Shown here piece after piece: positions 1-11,249 of a stretch of DNA of 64,000 nucleotides. Location: assembly GCF_007655135.1 (NCBI RefSeq), contig NC_045129.1, forward strand, positions 26,819,391-26,883,390. Reading direction: 5' to 3'. The notes under the pieces are model-generated. The model did not search any database. It was not told the origin of the DNA and saw nothing but the letters and a program-made list of their open reading frames with translations. The translations under genes were made by a program, and so were the position numbers. The stretch's first letter is position 1. Each line of letters starts with the position of its first letter. This DNA is from Punica granatum. Its lineage: Eukaryota; Streptophyta; Magnoliopsida; Myrtales; Lythraceae.

Positions 1-2
1 AG

Positions 3-2225
3 GCCTCTACAACGACAACGTCGTCTATCGGAAGAAGAGGGAAAGAGGTAACAGTCAACGCCGTCAACCCGGCACATCCGGCACCCCAACAGTACTCGGT
101 GAACGTCACGTCTGCACCCCCTGTGGCCCCCACCTATGCTCCGCAATATCGGCCTCCACCCCCTACCCAACCGATCTACTATTCTGCACTACCACCTCCA
201 CCCCCACCTGCGGTGCCATCACCTGTTGTCCACCACTATACCCCTGCTCCATCCCAGGCCCCTCAATACTAACCCCCGGCTCCGAGGGTTTCTCAACCGA
301 CACAACGAGTCCTGCCCCCGCAAGGTCAACAGGGCGGTGCAGCACAACCGCGACCTCGCAGACAATACCCGTCCCTGCCGGTCCCGTTGTCCCACATTTA
401 CCGGCAAATTCGCGACAAGATCGGGACAATAGCGCTCGACTCGAACTTCGACCCAACCATCCAAGATCAAAGCAAGCAGTGCGAGTACCATCGGGGAGCA
501 CCAGGGCACACCCTAGACGCTTGTTGGAGGTTAAGGGAGAGGATTCAGGAGATGATTGACGCGAAGGAGCTTGTATTCAATGCTGTAAGATCTCCGAATG
601 TATAAGCTAATCCCCTCCTCGACCATGGACCGGTTCGGGGGCCCTCCATCAACATGATCACCATATGCACACCAGGGGAGGGCGAAAGCGAGCAAGACTG
701 CCCCTCTCCCTTCGTGATTGAGTACGTCCCCGCAGAAGCTGCAGTTGGGTTCACCGGGATTGACGCACCTCCTGCCCCGTTCGTCATAGATATTCCCGCC
801 CGAGAACCATACTCAGAAGACAAGGTCCCCTGGACCTATGAGGGAGGTGTTGGAAGCCTCGAGCAACAATTTGGCGTCATGGGCATAACGCGCTCGGGAC
901 AGCTGTATGAGAGTCCGGCAGCCGCGGACAAAGGGAAAGCACCCGCGATAGGAGTTGAGGCCATACCCGAAGCCCCGCTTACTCCGCCCAAGAAAGTGAC
1001 TGAAGAAGAGGCTGAAGCCTTCATGAATATCATCAAGGCAAGCGAATATAAGGTGGTGGAACAGATGGCCAAATCTCCGGCCCATATATCATTGCTCGCC
1101 CTCCTCCTCAGCTCGGAACCACATAGGGAAGCCCTCCTGCGGGTCTTAACGGCTGCACAAGTTCCCAAGGGGACGTCTCCGGACCGGATGGAGGAAACCA
1201 TCAATTCTATTTTCTCCAATACCATCTCGTTTTCAGACGACGAGCTCCCCTCTGAAGGATGCGCGCATTCCCGGGCATTGCATATTGTCTACAAGTGCAA
1301 CAACCACATCGTCGGTCGAGTCATGATTGACAACAGCTCCGCACTCAACGTATGCCCGGTGACTACGTTGAAGCAGATGAACATAGATCTCAACCGCGTC
1401 CGCCCGAGTAAGACAGCGGTCCGGGCCTTCGATGGCTCGCGGAGGGAGGTGAACGGGGAAATCGACCTCCTCATAGATGTCGGCCCATGCTCTTTTAGCG
1501 TCACATTCCAAGTGCTGGATATCCCGAATGCTTTCAGCCTACTACTCGGGAGACCTTGGATCCACTCGGCCGGCGCCATTCCCTCCTCTCTGCATCAGAA
1601 GCTAAAATTCATCTTTGAGGAGAGGATTATCACGGTCAAAGGGGAGGAAGATTACGCCATCTATAAAGAGATGGCGGTCCCTTACATCAGCGTCGGAAAC
1701 GATGAAAACCTGCCCTTCCACTCCTTCGAGACCATCTCCGTCATTCGGGATTACGGAGAGGTTGGACCGTCCCGAGCCGACCGCATGATTGGGAAAGTCC
1801 TCTTGCGCCACACTTACATCCCCGGTACCGGCCTTAGGGCGCGCGGGCAAGGGATCGGCCGCCCCATCGAAGTTGAAGAGTATAAGCATAGGAGGGGACT
1901 CGGCTTTCGCCCCTCCTGCCATGAAATCATTGAAGCTCGCCGGGGCAACCATCTCCACCTCCTCGCCACGCACTATGGGAGGCTCAACAGGGGCACGCAA
2001 GTTCCCCCGCTTTCTCACTTCTTTCCCCGACCTCCACTCATCATCGGGGGCACCCTTGACGGCCCTTCCTCGGACCCCGACGACACGCTTGACGCTTTGC
2101 CAACCGTGTGCGCCGTCACCGAGGAGATTCCTTCAGGGGTTCACATCCGCCCGGCGCAGGAAAATGAGGAGCTTAACAACTGGACCTCGGTCTCGTGCTA
2201 TTCGGCTGTGATCGCCGATGTGTAA
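3..2225 (+). pseudogene. gag: Tat/Ogre gag-protease, broken, 5' end outside window (element E1)
   Basis: Gag C-terminus plus retropepsin of a Ty3/gypsy Tat-lineage element, which would form the capsid and process the polyprotein. One frame runs through, broken by TAA at 270-272 and TAA at 603-605; the second is CAG in the related copy at 25137-27333. A proline-rich gag tail is followed by a zinc-knuckle-like CEYH..GH....C segment (about 480-530). The protease site is at about 1325-1350 and reads IDNSSALN, whereas the related copy has IDNGS, so the active-site glycine is replaced by serine. A glycine-rich G-patch-like segment (GQGIGRP, GLGF) lies near 1840-1910. The frame ends at the same stop as its relative, immediately before an intron-like gap. 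It aligns along its whole length with element E2. The start of the gene is left of the window. Inactive copy; confidence in family is high. Confidence 0.9.
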
Positions 2226-2433
2226 GATTTATCTATGTAAAAGATGTTTCCCGCGTGTTGGAGCAGCCATAGGCTGCACGACGGAAGAAGGATTTCTGTT
2301 ATGGTTTCACGATCCATACTATCAATGAATTCCCTACATGTACTTTTTGAATTCTCGTGTGTTCTATTTTCTTTCCCTGCTCTCTTGTTTACAGCGTTCT
2401 AATTTTTCTAAGACGATCCTTGCAATTTTCCAG
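2222..2433 (+). other. Ogre-type intron between protease and RT (E1 copy)
   Basis: The gag-protease stop codon (2223-2225) lies inside a good 5' splice site, GT|GTAAGA. Two 3' splice sites with pyrimidine tracts follow: ...TTGTTTACAG ending at 2394 and ...AATTTTCCAG ending at 2433. They are 39 nt apart, so both give the same reading frame, and that frame leads into pol. An intron close to this point is established for Ogre elements. That it is spliced here is inferred from the sequence only. Pol itself is cut off about 80 bases downstream by the next repeat. Confidence 0.65.
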
Positions 2434-2514
2434 GCTCCACTCGAATCCAAATCATCGACACGTCGATTCGAGCCTAAAATTGTCCCTTTTGCCTAAGGGA
2501 ATGTCCGTGTGGTT

Positions 2515-3689
2515 TTGCGACTCCGAAACCGGTTTTGCTCATTTCAGACAATTGGAGCAAAGTTAGCCATTTCTAAATGCACATCTTGTGTCTGCATTCC
2601 GAATTGGTCGTTTTGACATGCATTGTCAATCAAACCGAATAGTTGACCCTTAAGCCAGTATTGCAAATGTGAAGCCGGAGACGTCCTACGAGTTCGAAGC
2701 TGAATTTCTCATAATACTTTCTGAGTTGCTTGGATGATCCGGAGATCACTGTGATCTCTGTTCGTTGAGAATAGACTCCGAAGGATTGAAAAAGTGCATC
2801 TGAAACCCTAAAAACATTGTTTTGAAGGCCTAGATGGATTGTGAGATTCGTCGATGGATTTCACATTGAGCGTTAGGATAAGCGGCACTGGGTTGGCTAA
2901 CCATCCGGCGTCAAGTTTCCGCAAAAAGGACCTCCGGTTATGAATTTTCGTAAAAACGGTCTTTTCTGTCATTCGGATGTCATTCGGGAAACTGAAAGGG
3001 ATATTTTTGTCTGATTTGCCCAATTGCGTATGTCCACTGTAGTTTTTGGGGCAATGCATGGCTAACTTGGTTTGCCGATGTTCTGTCAGACCAGCCTTCA
3101 GAAATGGATTTTCGCTGAGAGGTACGCTTGTTCTGCCTTTCAGGAGTCATTCAAGGAATCTGTGTGACTTTCGAGGAGCAATCTGAAGCGATGCTCATGC
3201 TCTGTATAATTTTTGGATGTGACTGCATCTGACATTGGACATTAACTTTTCTCTAATGAACCGACGTTTTAGGACTCCCACTGAAAAGTTGTCTGTATTT
3301 AGAAAATTGCTCTGCATAGAGCAGATGATTTGCGAAATGTGTTATGAGACACTTTTCCTCCGTTTGGCACCGCAAAGGATTTTTGGAGTTCAATATTGGA
3401 TATTTTCTGATGATCGAGCGAACCAACAGAAAATAGCACTGTTGGCGATGTATTTTGAAAACACCGGTTTGGACACTGTCTGGGCTCTCTGTTTGCTCTA
3501 CATGTCACTGGATGATTTTGTATGTTATTTTGTCATGTGCTTGAATCATCTGCTTGTCTCTGTTGACTTGTGAATGAATAGCAGCTCTCTGCTCTGTTGA
3601 ACTTTTTTCTGCATCGATGCTCAAGTCAGGGCCTGAACCATTGCTGATGTGCATTGCTTGAATTGGTGAGCTAAAATGAGGTGCTGACA
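2515..3689 (-). mobile_element. Truncated type-A LTR fragment, minus strand
   Basis: Read on the minus strand, this begins at 3689 with the LTR start TGTCAGCACC and continues with the type-A U3 sequence found at 11873, 38656, 47080-48276 and 62763. It is truncated on the left near 2515, where it abuts the E1 leader-to-pol segment; I saw no target duplication there. On the right it abuts Athila-like gag at 3690. It contains no gene; the short open frames here are not conserved between LTR copies. Confidence 0.75.
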
Positions 3690-4348
3690 TACCCCAGCTA
3701 CTCGTTGACCAAAAATTCGTTCATAAGGCCAATTTAAACTGCTATTAGCCATTGTCTCTAGAAGTTTCTGGCCTACCTTATAAGACTTTCTCATGAAAGA
3801 TCCATTTGCTACCACATTCAGATTACTTTTTGTTTTTCCTAGCAACCATTGTAGAAAGATTACAACTCCATCCCATCCGACAAACCATGGTAAGGGCATC
3901 GTAATAATAAATCCTTAAATCCTTCCCAGGCTTCTGCAAGTGACTCGAACTCATGTTGCCTGAAGGTCATGATATCGTTTCTCATCTTGGCTATTTTCGA
4001 TGGTGGAAAACACTTAGAAAAATGCCTCTTTTCTTTTCAACCCAGTTGGTGATCGATCAATCCGGTAATGATAAAAGCCAAGTTTTGATGTTATCCCTTA
4101 GAGAAAGTGGGAACATTAGCATCCTCAGGAGCTCTACTCTGTCTAAATGAGTCAATAATGTCAAAGAACCTACTCAGATGCTCGTGTGGATCCTCATTCG
4201 GCGTTTCCCCAAATGTAACAAAACTCTGAATCATCTGCATGATGGATGGCTTGATTTCAAAACTACGAGCTTGGATTGAAAATGGTTGGATACCTAACCG
4301 ATTAGCAAAACCTCTCATGGCAAAATCTTCCATTGCCCTTTTCGCAGG
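3690..4348 (-). pseudogene. gag: Athila-like gag, downstream part
   Basis: Second part of a Ty3/gypsy Athila-type capsid gene on the minus strand, continuing from 8070-8269 across solo LTR S0. Visible blocks, in order, are FEIKPSIMQMIQ and NEDPHEHLSRF (about 4280-4190), FPPSK.AKMRNDI (about 4010-3950), ESLAEAWE.FKDLL (about 3950-3900) and NGSFMRKSYKVGQKLLETMA followed by WPYER (about 3815-3720). These match the known Athila gag order. At least two in-frame stops and a frame change break it, and it ends abruptly at 3690 against an LTR fragment. The zinc knuckle and pol are missing. Non-functional remnant. Confidence 0.8.
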
Positions 4349-4615
4349 TGTGCGCACCCAAATTTTGTCTCATTGGGGCACACATGTGGCCGCTTATGCA
4401 ACGCGGCTTGGGAGTGTCCACCTGCCCGGGGACGCGCGACGGATGCACATGAGAAGGAGTCGCCCCTACCTGTTTACGACTCGAAGGTCGAAGGCCGGTG
4501 AGTTGCCTGGGTCTAGGGGTATGGGACACACATAGTATGCTAAGGCAATGGTTTGTACGGAACCGAGAATTCCGAATTCGGGAGTTCTATTACGTGTGGG
4601 CCTATATCCCACACG
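4349..4615 (-). other. U5 structured segment of S0
   Basis: Holds the 23-nt hairpin (4593-4615) in a variant form with stem CGTGTGGG/CCCACACG, a compensated change from CGTGCGGG/CCCGCACG. The tetraloop hairpin site is at 4477-4490, with its closing pair lost. The primer-site mimic is at 4456-4465, with 9 of 10 bases matching. A terminal inverted stem at 4349-4386 ends at the LTR edge. Confidence 0.6.
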
Positions 4616-6309
4616 CCCTTTCGGTACTCTATCTTGCTAGGTTTGCCATTTTATTTATTTACCGCGTGATTTAAGGTTGCACTTGACTCGTCCGTTTTGA
4701 CACCGTAAATTCGAGGAAACACTCCGACCGTCCACTCTCCGACCGGAATTCTTACATGAATACATGTAAAACATAAACCCTTACATTGTTCTCTTAAATA
4801 AATAAAAATACAAATTACAACTATCGAATCCCGGTCGGTTCGCATTCGGTCATTATTCCACTCATGCTCACTGTGTGGTTTGAAAAGACTGAAATTGAAA
4901 TTAAGATGCGCGCTCAGTGTTTGGGGGATTAGACCCCGTGATCGACGGTTAGGGGCGTTGAGCCCCGTGTGAATCGTGTCCTAAAGGATCGGGCTTGACC
5001 CGCATAACAAACAAGTGCAAAAATAGAACAACCAAGCAAAAATAAACAAACAACGAGGTTTTGTTATTGCCGAATTTACGTGAGTTAACCGATTATTAAT
5101 CGGGGTATCTTGGCATGCAAATCCTACCTTAAAGCAGACAAAAGTGGTGATGGAGAGGGCTTGTAGCATTCGGCATTATTTTAGTGGACCCGAAAAAACA
5201 CAATGTTTGTAATCAAGTTTCGAATCTGTGGATTGTTTTTAAATTGTTCTGTTTCGTGACAATGTGACTTTTACAGTTTAAGAGTGTTTTCACCTAAAAT
5301 CCGAAACCTAGCCATTTGCTTGACTATTTACCCATGTTTGGTTAAGCCGAATTTGAGCTTAATATGTTTTTCGTATTTTAACCTGTTCTAAACACAAATT
5401 TAGGGAAATAGGAGCACAAAACACCGCTAGGGTATCGACGGGTCAAGAACCGGTAGTCATGCCCTTGAACTGAAAATTATGTGACACGGACTATCGAAAG
5501 TCGGTAGTCGGTGTCGACCGATCCCTTGGATCCATCGGGGTCGTGAGGACCCCAAAAGAGCCGAGAGACCGGTCGCTCCGCCCGAAAGTGGTCCAAAAAG
5601 GACTCGTATACCTCGATTTGAGCCGCCTCAAATCGAGCCTAGACTCAAGTCAAGACATACGAGTACTCCCTAGATATCCATGCTACGCGTGACACATATC
5701 TCGGTACTTTTGAAATTGTGAATTTTTTTTAAAAGGGTATGATTGATAGTTCTTGAACTATTGATGCCATTACAGATTGTTAATCGGTTCGTGCAATTTA
5801 TTTAAAAGAGTTGAGTGATTTATTTTAACAAAGTTTAACGTCCTAATTTCCTCGAGTGCGTGGAATTTTAAGTGAATTAAAACTTGCCGAATGCTTTAGT
5901 TTACGGATTTCTAGCCATCGGAATAGCCATTGGTGGATCGCCCGAAAAACTCTAATTTCCGACCGTCTTAGGGTTAAATCAATTTTCAATCAACTTTATG
6001 TGATTAAACCGATTCATGTGAGGTTTTAATCAAAGACACATTCAAACATTCCAAGAACACGAATATAGGCAAAATGATCACCATAAAATTAACTCGTCGA
6101 TTTTAAGTCCAAGTGATTAATTAAACCGTTTTGATGTATTCTTTGCCTTAGAAATTATGGATTCACGAAGCAATTTATTTAAATCTAACGCATTTAACTT
6201 ATAATTTATCAACATATCAAAACCAAACATGGAATACAGTTGCATGCAATCATATATCAATCATGATCATAATCCACATCTCATAAATTGCTCAAGGATC
6301 GAATTAAAA

Positions 6310-6845
6310 TAATTTTGAAAGAAAAATGGATTGATTTGGAAATTCGGCTGAAATCCCGGGGACTGATTTGAGATAAATTGAAAAGGTCCCTGGACTAATT
6401 TGGAATGTCTGAAAAGTTTGTGGCTGAACAGGAATTAAAAATGGCATGGGACCTGATTGAAATGCATCTGGAAGTTTGGGGCTGATTCGAAAAAGTGAGA
6501 AATATTTCAAGGACTAAACTGAAACAAATTAAAAAGTTCTTTGGACTGATTTGAATAATCCGAAACTTCTGTGACTGAGCAGAAAATGTTAAAAGTAACC
6601 CAGGACTTGATTGAAACAAATTTTTAAGTTCCGCACTGATCTGAAAAGAGGGAAAATGTCGCAGGGACTGAACTGAAACAAATTTAAAAGTTTTCTGGAT
6701 GGTTTAAATCATCTGAAAATTTAAGGACTATGCAGAAAATACTGAAAATGGCCCGGGACTTGACTGAAACATATCTGATAGTTTGGGACTGATTTGAAGA
6801 AAACGAAAATTCCCCCCCTAGGACTGAAATGAAACAAATCAGAAA
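6310..6845. repeat. Degenerate tandem array inside S0
   Basis: About a dozen diverged units with the core GGACTGATTTGAAA and a trailing AAAAGTT, spaced roughly 40-45 bases. It is A-rich on the plus strand. It lies within the LTR between U5 and the promoter. Unit length is estimated by eye. Confidence 0.65.
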
Positions 6846-7840
6846 GTTCATAAAATCGGGTTTAAGACAAATCCGCTCATCCATATGATCCGCAAGCATT
6901 CATTTCAGATTATCATCATCTAAACAAGCATAATATACATAGATGAGGTCCTATACATGTCATTACATCGAGAATTTTACCTATTTTGGATGTAAAAGGG
7001 TAACACTAGAAATCAGGTCAGAGCCTTCGGGGTTGGGCAACCCGGTCGGGTCTGAACAGGCCCGAATGGATGGAGAATGCTCGGGAAGAGGAGGTGGCTA
7101 GCGCGAGTGGTCCAGGAGGGTCGTGGCCTTCGTGCACGAGCGCCTAGGGACGCCGAGGGACCTCTGAATGGCCCCGGAATGACCTTGGAGTGGCTCGAAC
7201 CTGAGCTAACCGGAACAAAGAAGGAAAACCGTGAAAATGCAAGAGAAACTGGAAGAGAAAGGAAAGCGCAGGGGCAGCGGGGTGGTGCGATGTTTCCAGG
7301 CGACCAGGGGATCTCTAGGGGTGGCCGCAAGTGGCTCGGGGCGTCTCCGACCTGAATGAGGGAGCGTAGGGGGCGGTCTGTGAGACGAGAATTGTGGGAA
7401 AAGAGTGATTGTGCCTGTGAGGAGCTGTGGGTGTTGGAGAGGAGGCTAGGTTATTTTTGTGGGAGCTGAGGGTAGTGAGGTGAGGGAGTGTTAGAGAGAT
7501 GATGGTAGTGAGGAGGAGAGGAGCTATAGGCAATGTGCGGAGCTAAGGGAGGACGGGAATGAGCCGGGGGGAGTCGGTTAGGGTTTCCCAGCTGGGGTTT
7601 TTTTCTTAATTCCACTGAGGGAGATCGGTGAGAGCTGATAGAGTGTGAGGGATGTTGCGGCTAGGGCAACATGAAGCGGCTCAAGGTTTTTTTTTGGATT
7701 TTTCGGGAAAGTTATTAAGTTGAGAGAGAACGAGAGAGAGAGAGAGCTAGGGTTTTTTCATTTTTCTTGCGGCTGTGTGTGAGTGTGTAGCTGCTGGCCG
7801 AGAAAATGAGCTGGAGGAGACAAGCTAGGGTTTTTCTCTT

Positions 7841-7850
7841 CCTTTTTATA
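7841..7850 (-). promoter_or_regulatory. Putative TATA box of S0
   Basis: Minus-strand TATAAAAAGG, followed downstream by a pyrimidine-rich leader with several AAACCCTAG telo-box-like motifs (the plus-strand GCTAGGGTTTT sites near 7745, 7825 and 7868). Its position inside the LTR agrees with the TATA boxes found in the other LTRs. Promoter activity is inferred. Confidence 0.55.
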
Positions 7851-8069
7851 CCCCGGTTGGAGAGGTGTGCTAGGGTTTTTTTAGCTGAGAAAGTCCTAAA
7901 TAGCATTATTTTCTTGAAAAATCATAAAATTAGTGTTAAATTATGAAAATTCCCTATTTTTAGAAGTCGTGCGCGCTTGAGCGATTAGCCGAAAATATTT
8001 TCCTCCGGCGAATGATAAAATGACGAATTTGCCCATCTGGAGCCGGTGGACCGAAATGTGGTGCTGACA

Positions 8070-8269
8070 GCAGGATGATACACATTGGCTTGCACTAATT
8101 GGTTTTCTAGATTGTTGCCATTTTCTCCGTCTGCGGTCATACTGCCTACTTGTGCAAGGGCAGCTTCTCGTTGGAGTCTATGAAGTGTCCTCTCGATCTT
8201 AGGGTCAAAAGGCACTATCTCTAAACTTCGACTTCGTCGGTAGTCTTTTTTTTTCAAACTGTGAAACAA
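8070..8269 (-). pseudogene. gag: Athila-like gag, N-terminal part
   Basis: Minus-strand frame starting near 8269, with the block DPKIERTLHRLQREAALAQ typical of Athila-type gag N-termini. It is interrupted at 8070 by solo LTR S0 and resumes at 4348 in the same frame once one target duplication is removed. A short direct repeat (CGGTAGTCTTTTTT at about 8240 and 8291) lies at its upstream edge, and no leader or LTR of this element is recognisable upstream. A fragment. Confidence 0.7.
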
Positions 8270-8816
8270 AAATGAAAATAAAAATGAAAGCGGTAGTCTT
8301 TTTTACTCAAACTCAAACCTAATTACCTTCGTTTTTTTCATGCATGCATATGAAGTAAGTTTTAGAGTGACATAAACATGGATTGACCCTCATGAAAGAA
8401 AAATATCAATTGATATAATGATAAATCAATCTTGCAAGAAGGCTCAAAATGTCACCTAGGGTATTTTGATCCACTTCATTGACATATTTCGACTCCCAAA
8501 TCAAAAATCATATCAAGGACACCTCAAGTGATAAATCAATATGTCTAATCAATTCATAATCTTTTCAACTTAATTTATTTGTATTCAAAATATGCGTAGT
8601 TCTAAAAACAATATAAACTTAAGAATTCAGTTTTTTTTAAATTCAGTTATAAAAACCAAAATTGTAATTGCAATCTAACTTAACTTAAACTTAACCACAA
8701 GTTAAGTTCAGGAAGTCCTCCAACCATATGAACAAACACAAACCACTAAAATCATCATCAAATAGGACCCGGTTCACATTGATTTGATCAAGCTAAGCTA
8801 AAGAATAACAATCCTA
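8270..8816. other. AT-rich stretch with no recognised feature
   Basis: Low-GC, A/T-run-rich sequence without an open frame or repeat relationship to the rest of the window that I can see. Confidence 0.5.
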
Positions 8817-8826
8817 TAAAATAAAC

Positions 8827-9172
8827 GGGGTATTTACTTAAAATGGCCCATGATTTGTCCGTTTTGTCAAATCTATCATGTACTTTTTTTTTGTCAAATC
8901 TATCACATGATTTACTTTTTGCATCAAATCTATCTCGGCGTTATCTTTTTCGTCGACATTTAACGGCCGTGCTGACGTGGCGCCTACGTGGCAAGTGTGG
9001 CCCACTATCTCTCCACATGCCACGTCAGCACGGCTGTTAGATGTTGACAAAAAAGATAACGCCGTGATAGATTTGATGCAAAAAGTAAATCATGGGATAG
9101 ATTTTGACAAAAAAAATATAGGATAGATTTGATAAAACGGACAAACCATGAGTCATTTTAGGTAAAAATCCC
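8827..9172. mobile_element. Foldback MITE, probably Mutator-like
   Basis: A 346-bp near-palindrome. The left arm starts GGGGTATTTACTTAAAATGG and the right arm is its imperfect reverse complement, ending CATTTTAGGTAAAAATCCC; similarity continues into the centre around CCACGTCAGCACGGC. It is flanked by the identical 10-bp direct repeat TAAAATAAAC (8817-8826 and 9173-9182), the 9-10 bp size typical of Mutator superfamily insertions. It encodes nothing, so it would be non-autonomous. Confidence 0.85.
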
Positions 9173-9182
9173 TAAAATAAAC

Positions 9183-10453
9183 CTAAAGTGAAAACCTAAT
9201 AAAAAAAACTAAACCTAAAAACAGACTGAAAAAAAATTGGTAGCGATCATTGAATTTAATAATATTAGCATAACTACCACAAGTCAAACACATAAAACAA
9301 GGCAAAACACCCCAAACCTAAACTAAACATTTTCCTTAATGTTTAAACTAGTATGAATTACCAGAACAATGAAAAGAATAAGGACAAAAAAGTACTTCCT
9401 TGAATTGTGTGATTCTTCTCCCCAGAATTCATCCTTGGACTTCCGTTTCTTTTCATCCTCTCCCCCATCTCGTCTCAAATTGAAACAAAGACAACTCGAA
9501 ATTTACCTCACTTGGATGCTCCGTTCGGCTCATTCAATGTTGTGGAGTCTTTCTTTCCTTTGCTACCTCGAGCTCTTGTCTCAACTATTATACTCACTAC
9601 ACAAGTCTCATCAAAAGCACCACAGAGAGAAAATGGAAAATCCTAGGTAGGATCAGGTTATTGTTCGATCATGGAACAGTCCGCCTTACCTGACAAAGAG
9701 CAAGAAGCTCTATTGAGTCAATCAAAGGAGCTGATGTTGAAGTATAGTGACTCGAGTGGGCTGTATGTGCTCTGTTCGCCAAAGTAGGGCCGGAGCAAAG
9801 GTTGGAAGCAGGCGCCAGAAAAGCAGCAGTGAAACACAATTGGCCAAGGCTGCTCCAATGCGTGTGTTGGCCAAACACCCCACTTCCAGTGATCAAAGCC
9901 GGTGGTCGAGGTCAATGATCATCGGGGCTTTCCGGTGCTACTTGTGAGAGGAGAGAACAACGCAAGAGAGGGAAAGAGAGTCATGAGCTAAGAGACTTAA
10001 CAAAGAAGAAGAAGAGGAAAGGAGGATTGACTTTTTTTATTTTGTTTAAATTACATAACATAATTTTTTTGATTGAGGCAAGGCAACCTCGATTGTGCAA
10101 AATTAAGGCCCAAGCTAAGCTCTTCTCAGAAAAATTTATGATTCTCAGAGGCTTTAGAGCCTAGGCTATCAAATTCTAAAATCCCGACGCTACCTCCTCA
10201 GTATTTTCTTTTTGTTTAAACAAAAAGTTTTCAAAACTAAAAGAAAAAGAAAAAAAACTATATGCATATAAATATATATGACTAATTAACTCCGACTCCA
10301 GAATTTAGCACAGTATATAAATACCGACATAAAGTGAACAAAATAAAAATAATCATAGAATACTCCCTTGAATCCATGTAGGTGTTCCTCTTGAATTGCA
10401 TGATACCACCGCTCACACGATTGCCACTTCAGCTCGTCTTCGAACCCTTTTTT
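9183..10453. other. AT-rich island, no confirmed gene
   Basis: Two less AT-rich patches (about 9430-9650 and 9680-9960) stand out. On the minus strand the second has open frames of about 65-75 codons and ends with CAG|GTAAGG, which looks like a 5' splice site. I do not recognise the protein, and neither patch has a matching partner exon. Either could be a host-gene relic or chance. Confidence 0.35.
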
Positions 10454-11133
10454 TCAATTCTTGATAGTGCACCTGCAATAAAAATCTATGCAAATCAGCC
10501 CAATCATTAAATTTTCTATTTCTTGGTAAGGCACAAAATTTTTGATCAATTTAGGTAACTGAAAGAAAATTAAAATTTCATCTCGATTTGTCACTCTTCT
10601 GTAAAGTGGTGCTGGTTCTAGCCATTTCAAAACTCCAAGAAAATCCACCTCTTGAATTTCTTCCTCCTCCATCGATGTGCTGTCATGCTTAGGTTCAACG
10701 GTGTTGACACTTATGATCTCGTCCAACTCAAATTGTTACTCGCGTTGCATTGTGGTCATCGTGGTTTCTTCAATAACCTCATCCTTCAAGTTGAACACAA
10801 TGTCGCTCGGCAATTCTTCATAGGATAGGTCACTAAGGGTGGTGGCAATTTGCTCCACTTGTTTTTTCATTCTCTGAAGCCTAGCTTTAGATTCTTCTAG
10901 GTGAGTCGACTGTGATTGTAGATAATACATGAAACATTCTCCTAACATACTTAGCTCATCTTCTTGAATCGAGAACCACTATTGCAGTTCATACCCGTAT
11001 GAATTCGACCACGTCACTTGTTGATCTTGCCATGAGAAGCTTGGTGGATTCCACCAATCTGCATCACTCTTGGCTAAATATCTTTCCATTGTGCTTTCCA
11101 TCGACAGATCATACCTATTATCGAACCACATCT
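10454..11133 (-). pseudogene. Possible retroelement gag C-terminal remnant
   Basis: A minus-strand frame running from about 11133 to 10454 with a stop near 10967 and another at 10736-10738. Its charged helical stretch ARLQRMKKQVEQIATTLSDL followed by LPSD resembles the segment after the zinc knuckle in Athila-type gag (LQRMENQVGQLA..LPSDTE). Upstream, a WWNPPSFSW segment resembles the 'NHPNFSW' region of the same proteins. The downstream acidic stretch (about 10726-10454) I do not recognise. It lies upstream of, and is separate from, the gag N-terminus at 8269, so it is probably another element. Assignment by eye only. Confidence 0.4.
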
Positions 11134-11249
11134 TATAAGTGTACCTACAAAATTATGAGAGAAAAACTAGATTATGCTCGAAAGATAAAATAAAGTTCGA
11201 TCGTCAATTAAGTTGCTTAGTATCAAATTAGTAGAAAATTTTAAGGAAC

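Larger units (their letters stand above)
4349..8069 (-). mobile_element. Solo LTR S0, 3.7 kb, minus strand
   Basis: Starts TGTGCGCACCC at 4349 and ends GGTGCTGACA at 8069; read on the minus strand this is TGTCAGCACC...GCGCACA, a type-B LTR. It is flanked by the perfect 5-bp target duplication GCAGG (4344-4348 and 8070-8074). Removing the LTR and one duplication rejoins the Athila gag frame. No internal domain is present, so this is a solo LTR left by LTR-LTR recombination. It holds a degenerate tandem array (6310-6845), a TATA box near 7845 and the conserved U5 hairpins at its left end. Confidence 0.93.

Noticed and set aside
2808..3573. Short open frames in the 2515-3689 LTR fragment
   Set aside because: Equivalent frames are not kept in the other five copies of the same LTR part.
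9669..9960. Minus-strand host-like exon with a 5' splice site
   Set aside because: No recognisable protein, no partner exon and no clear start; kept only as a possibility.
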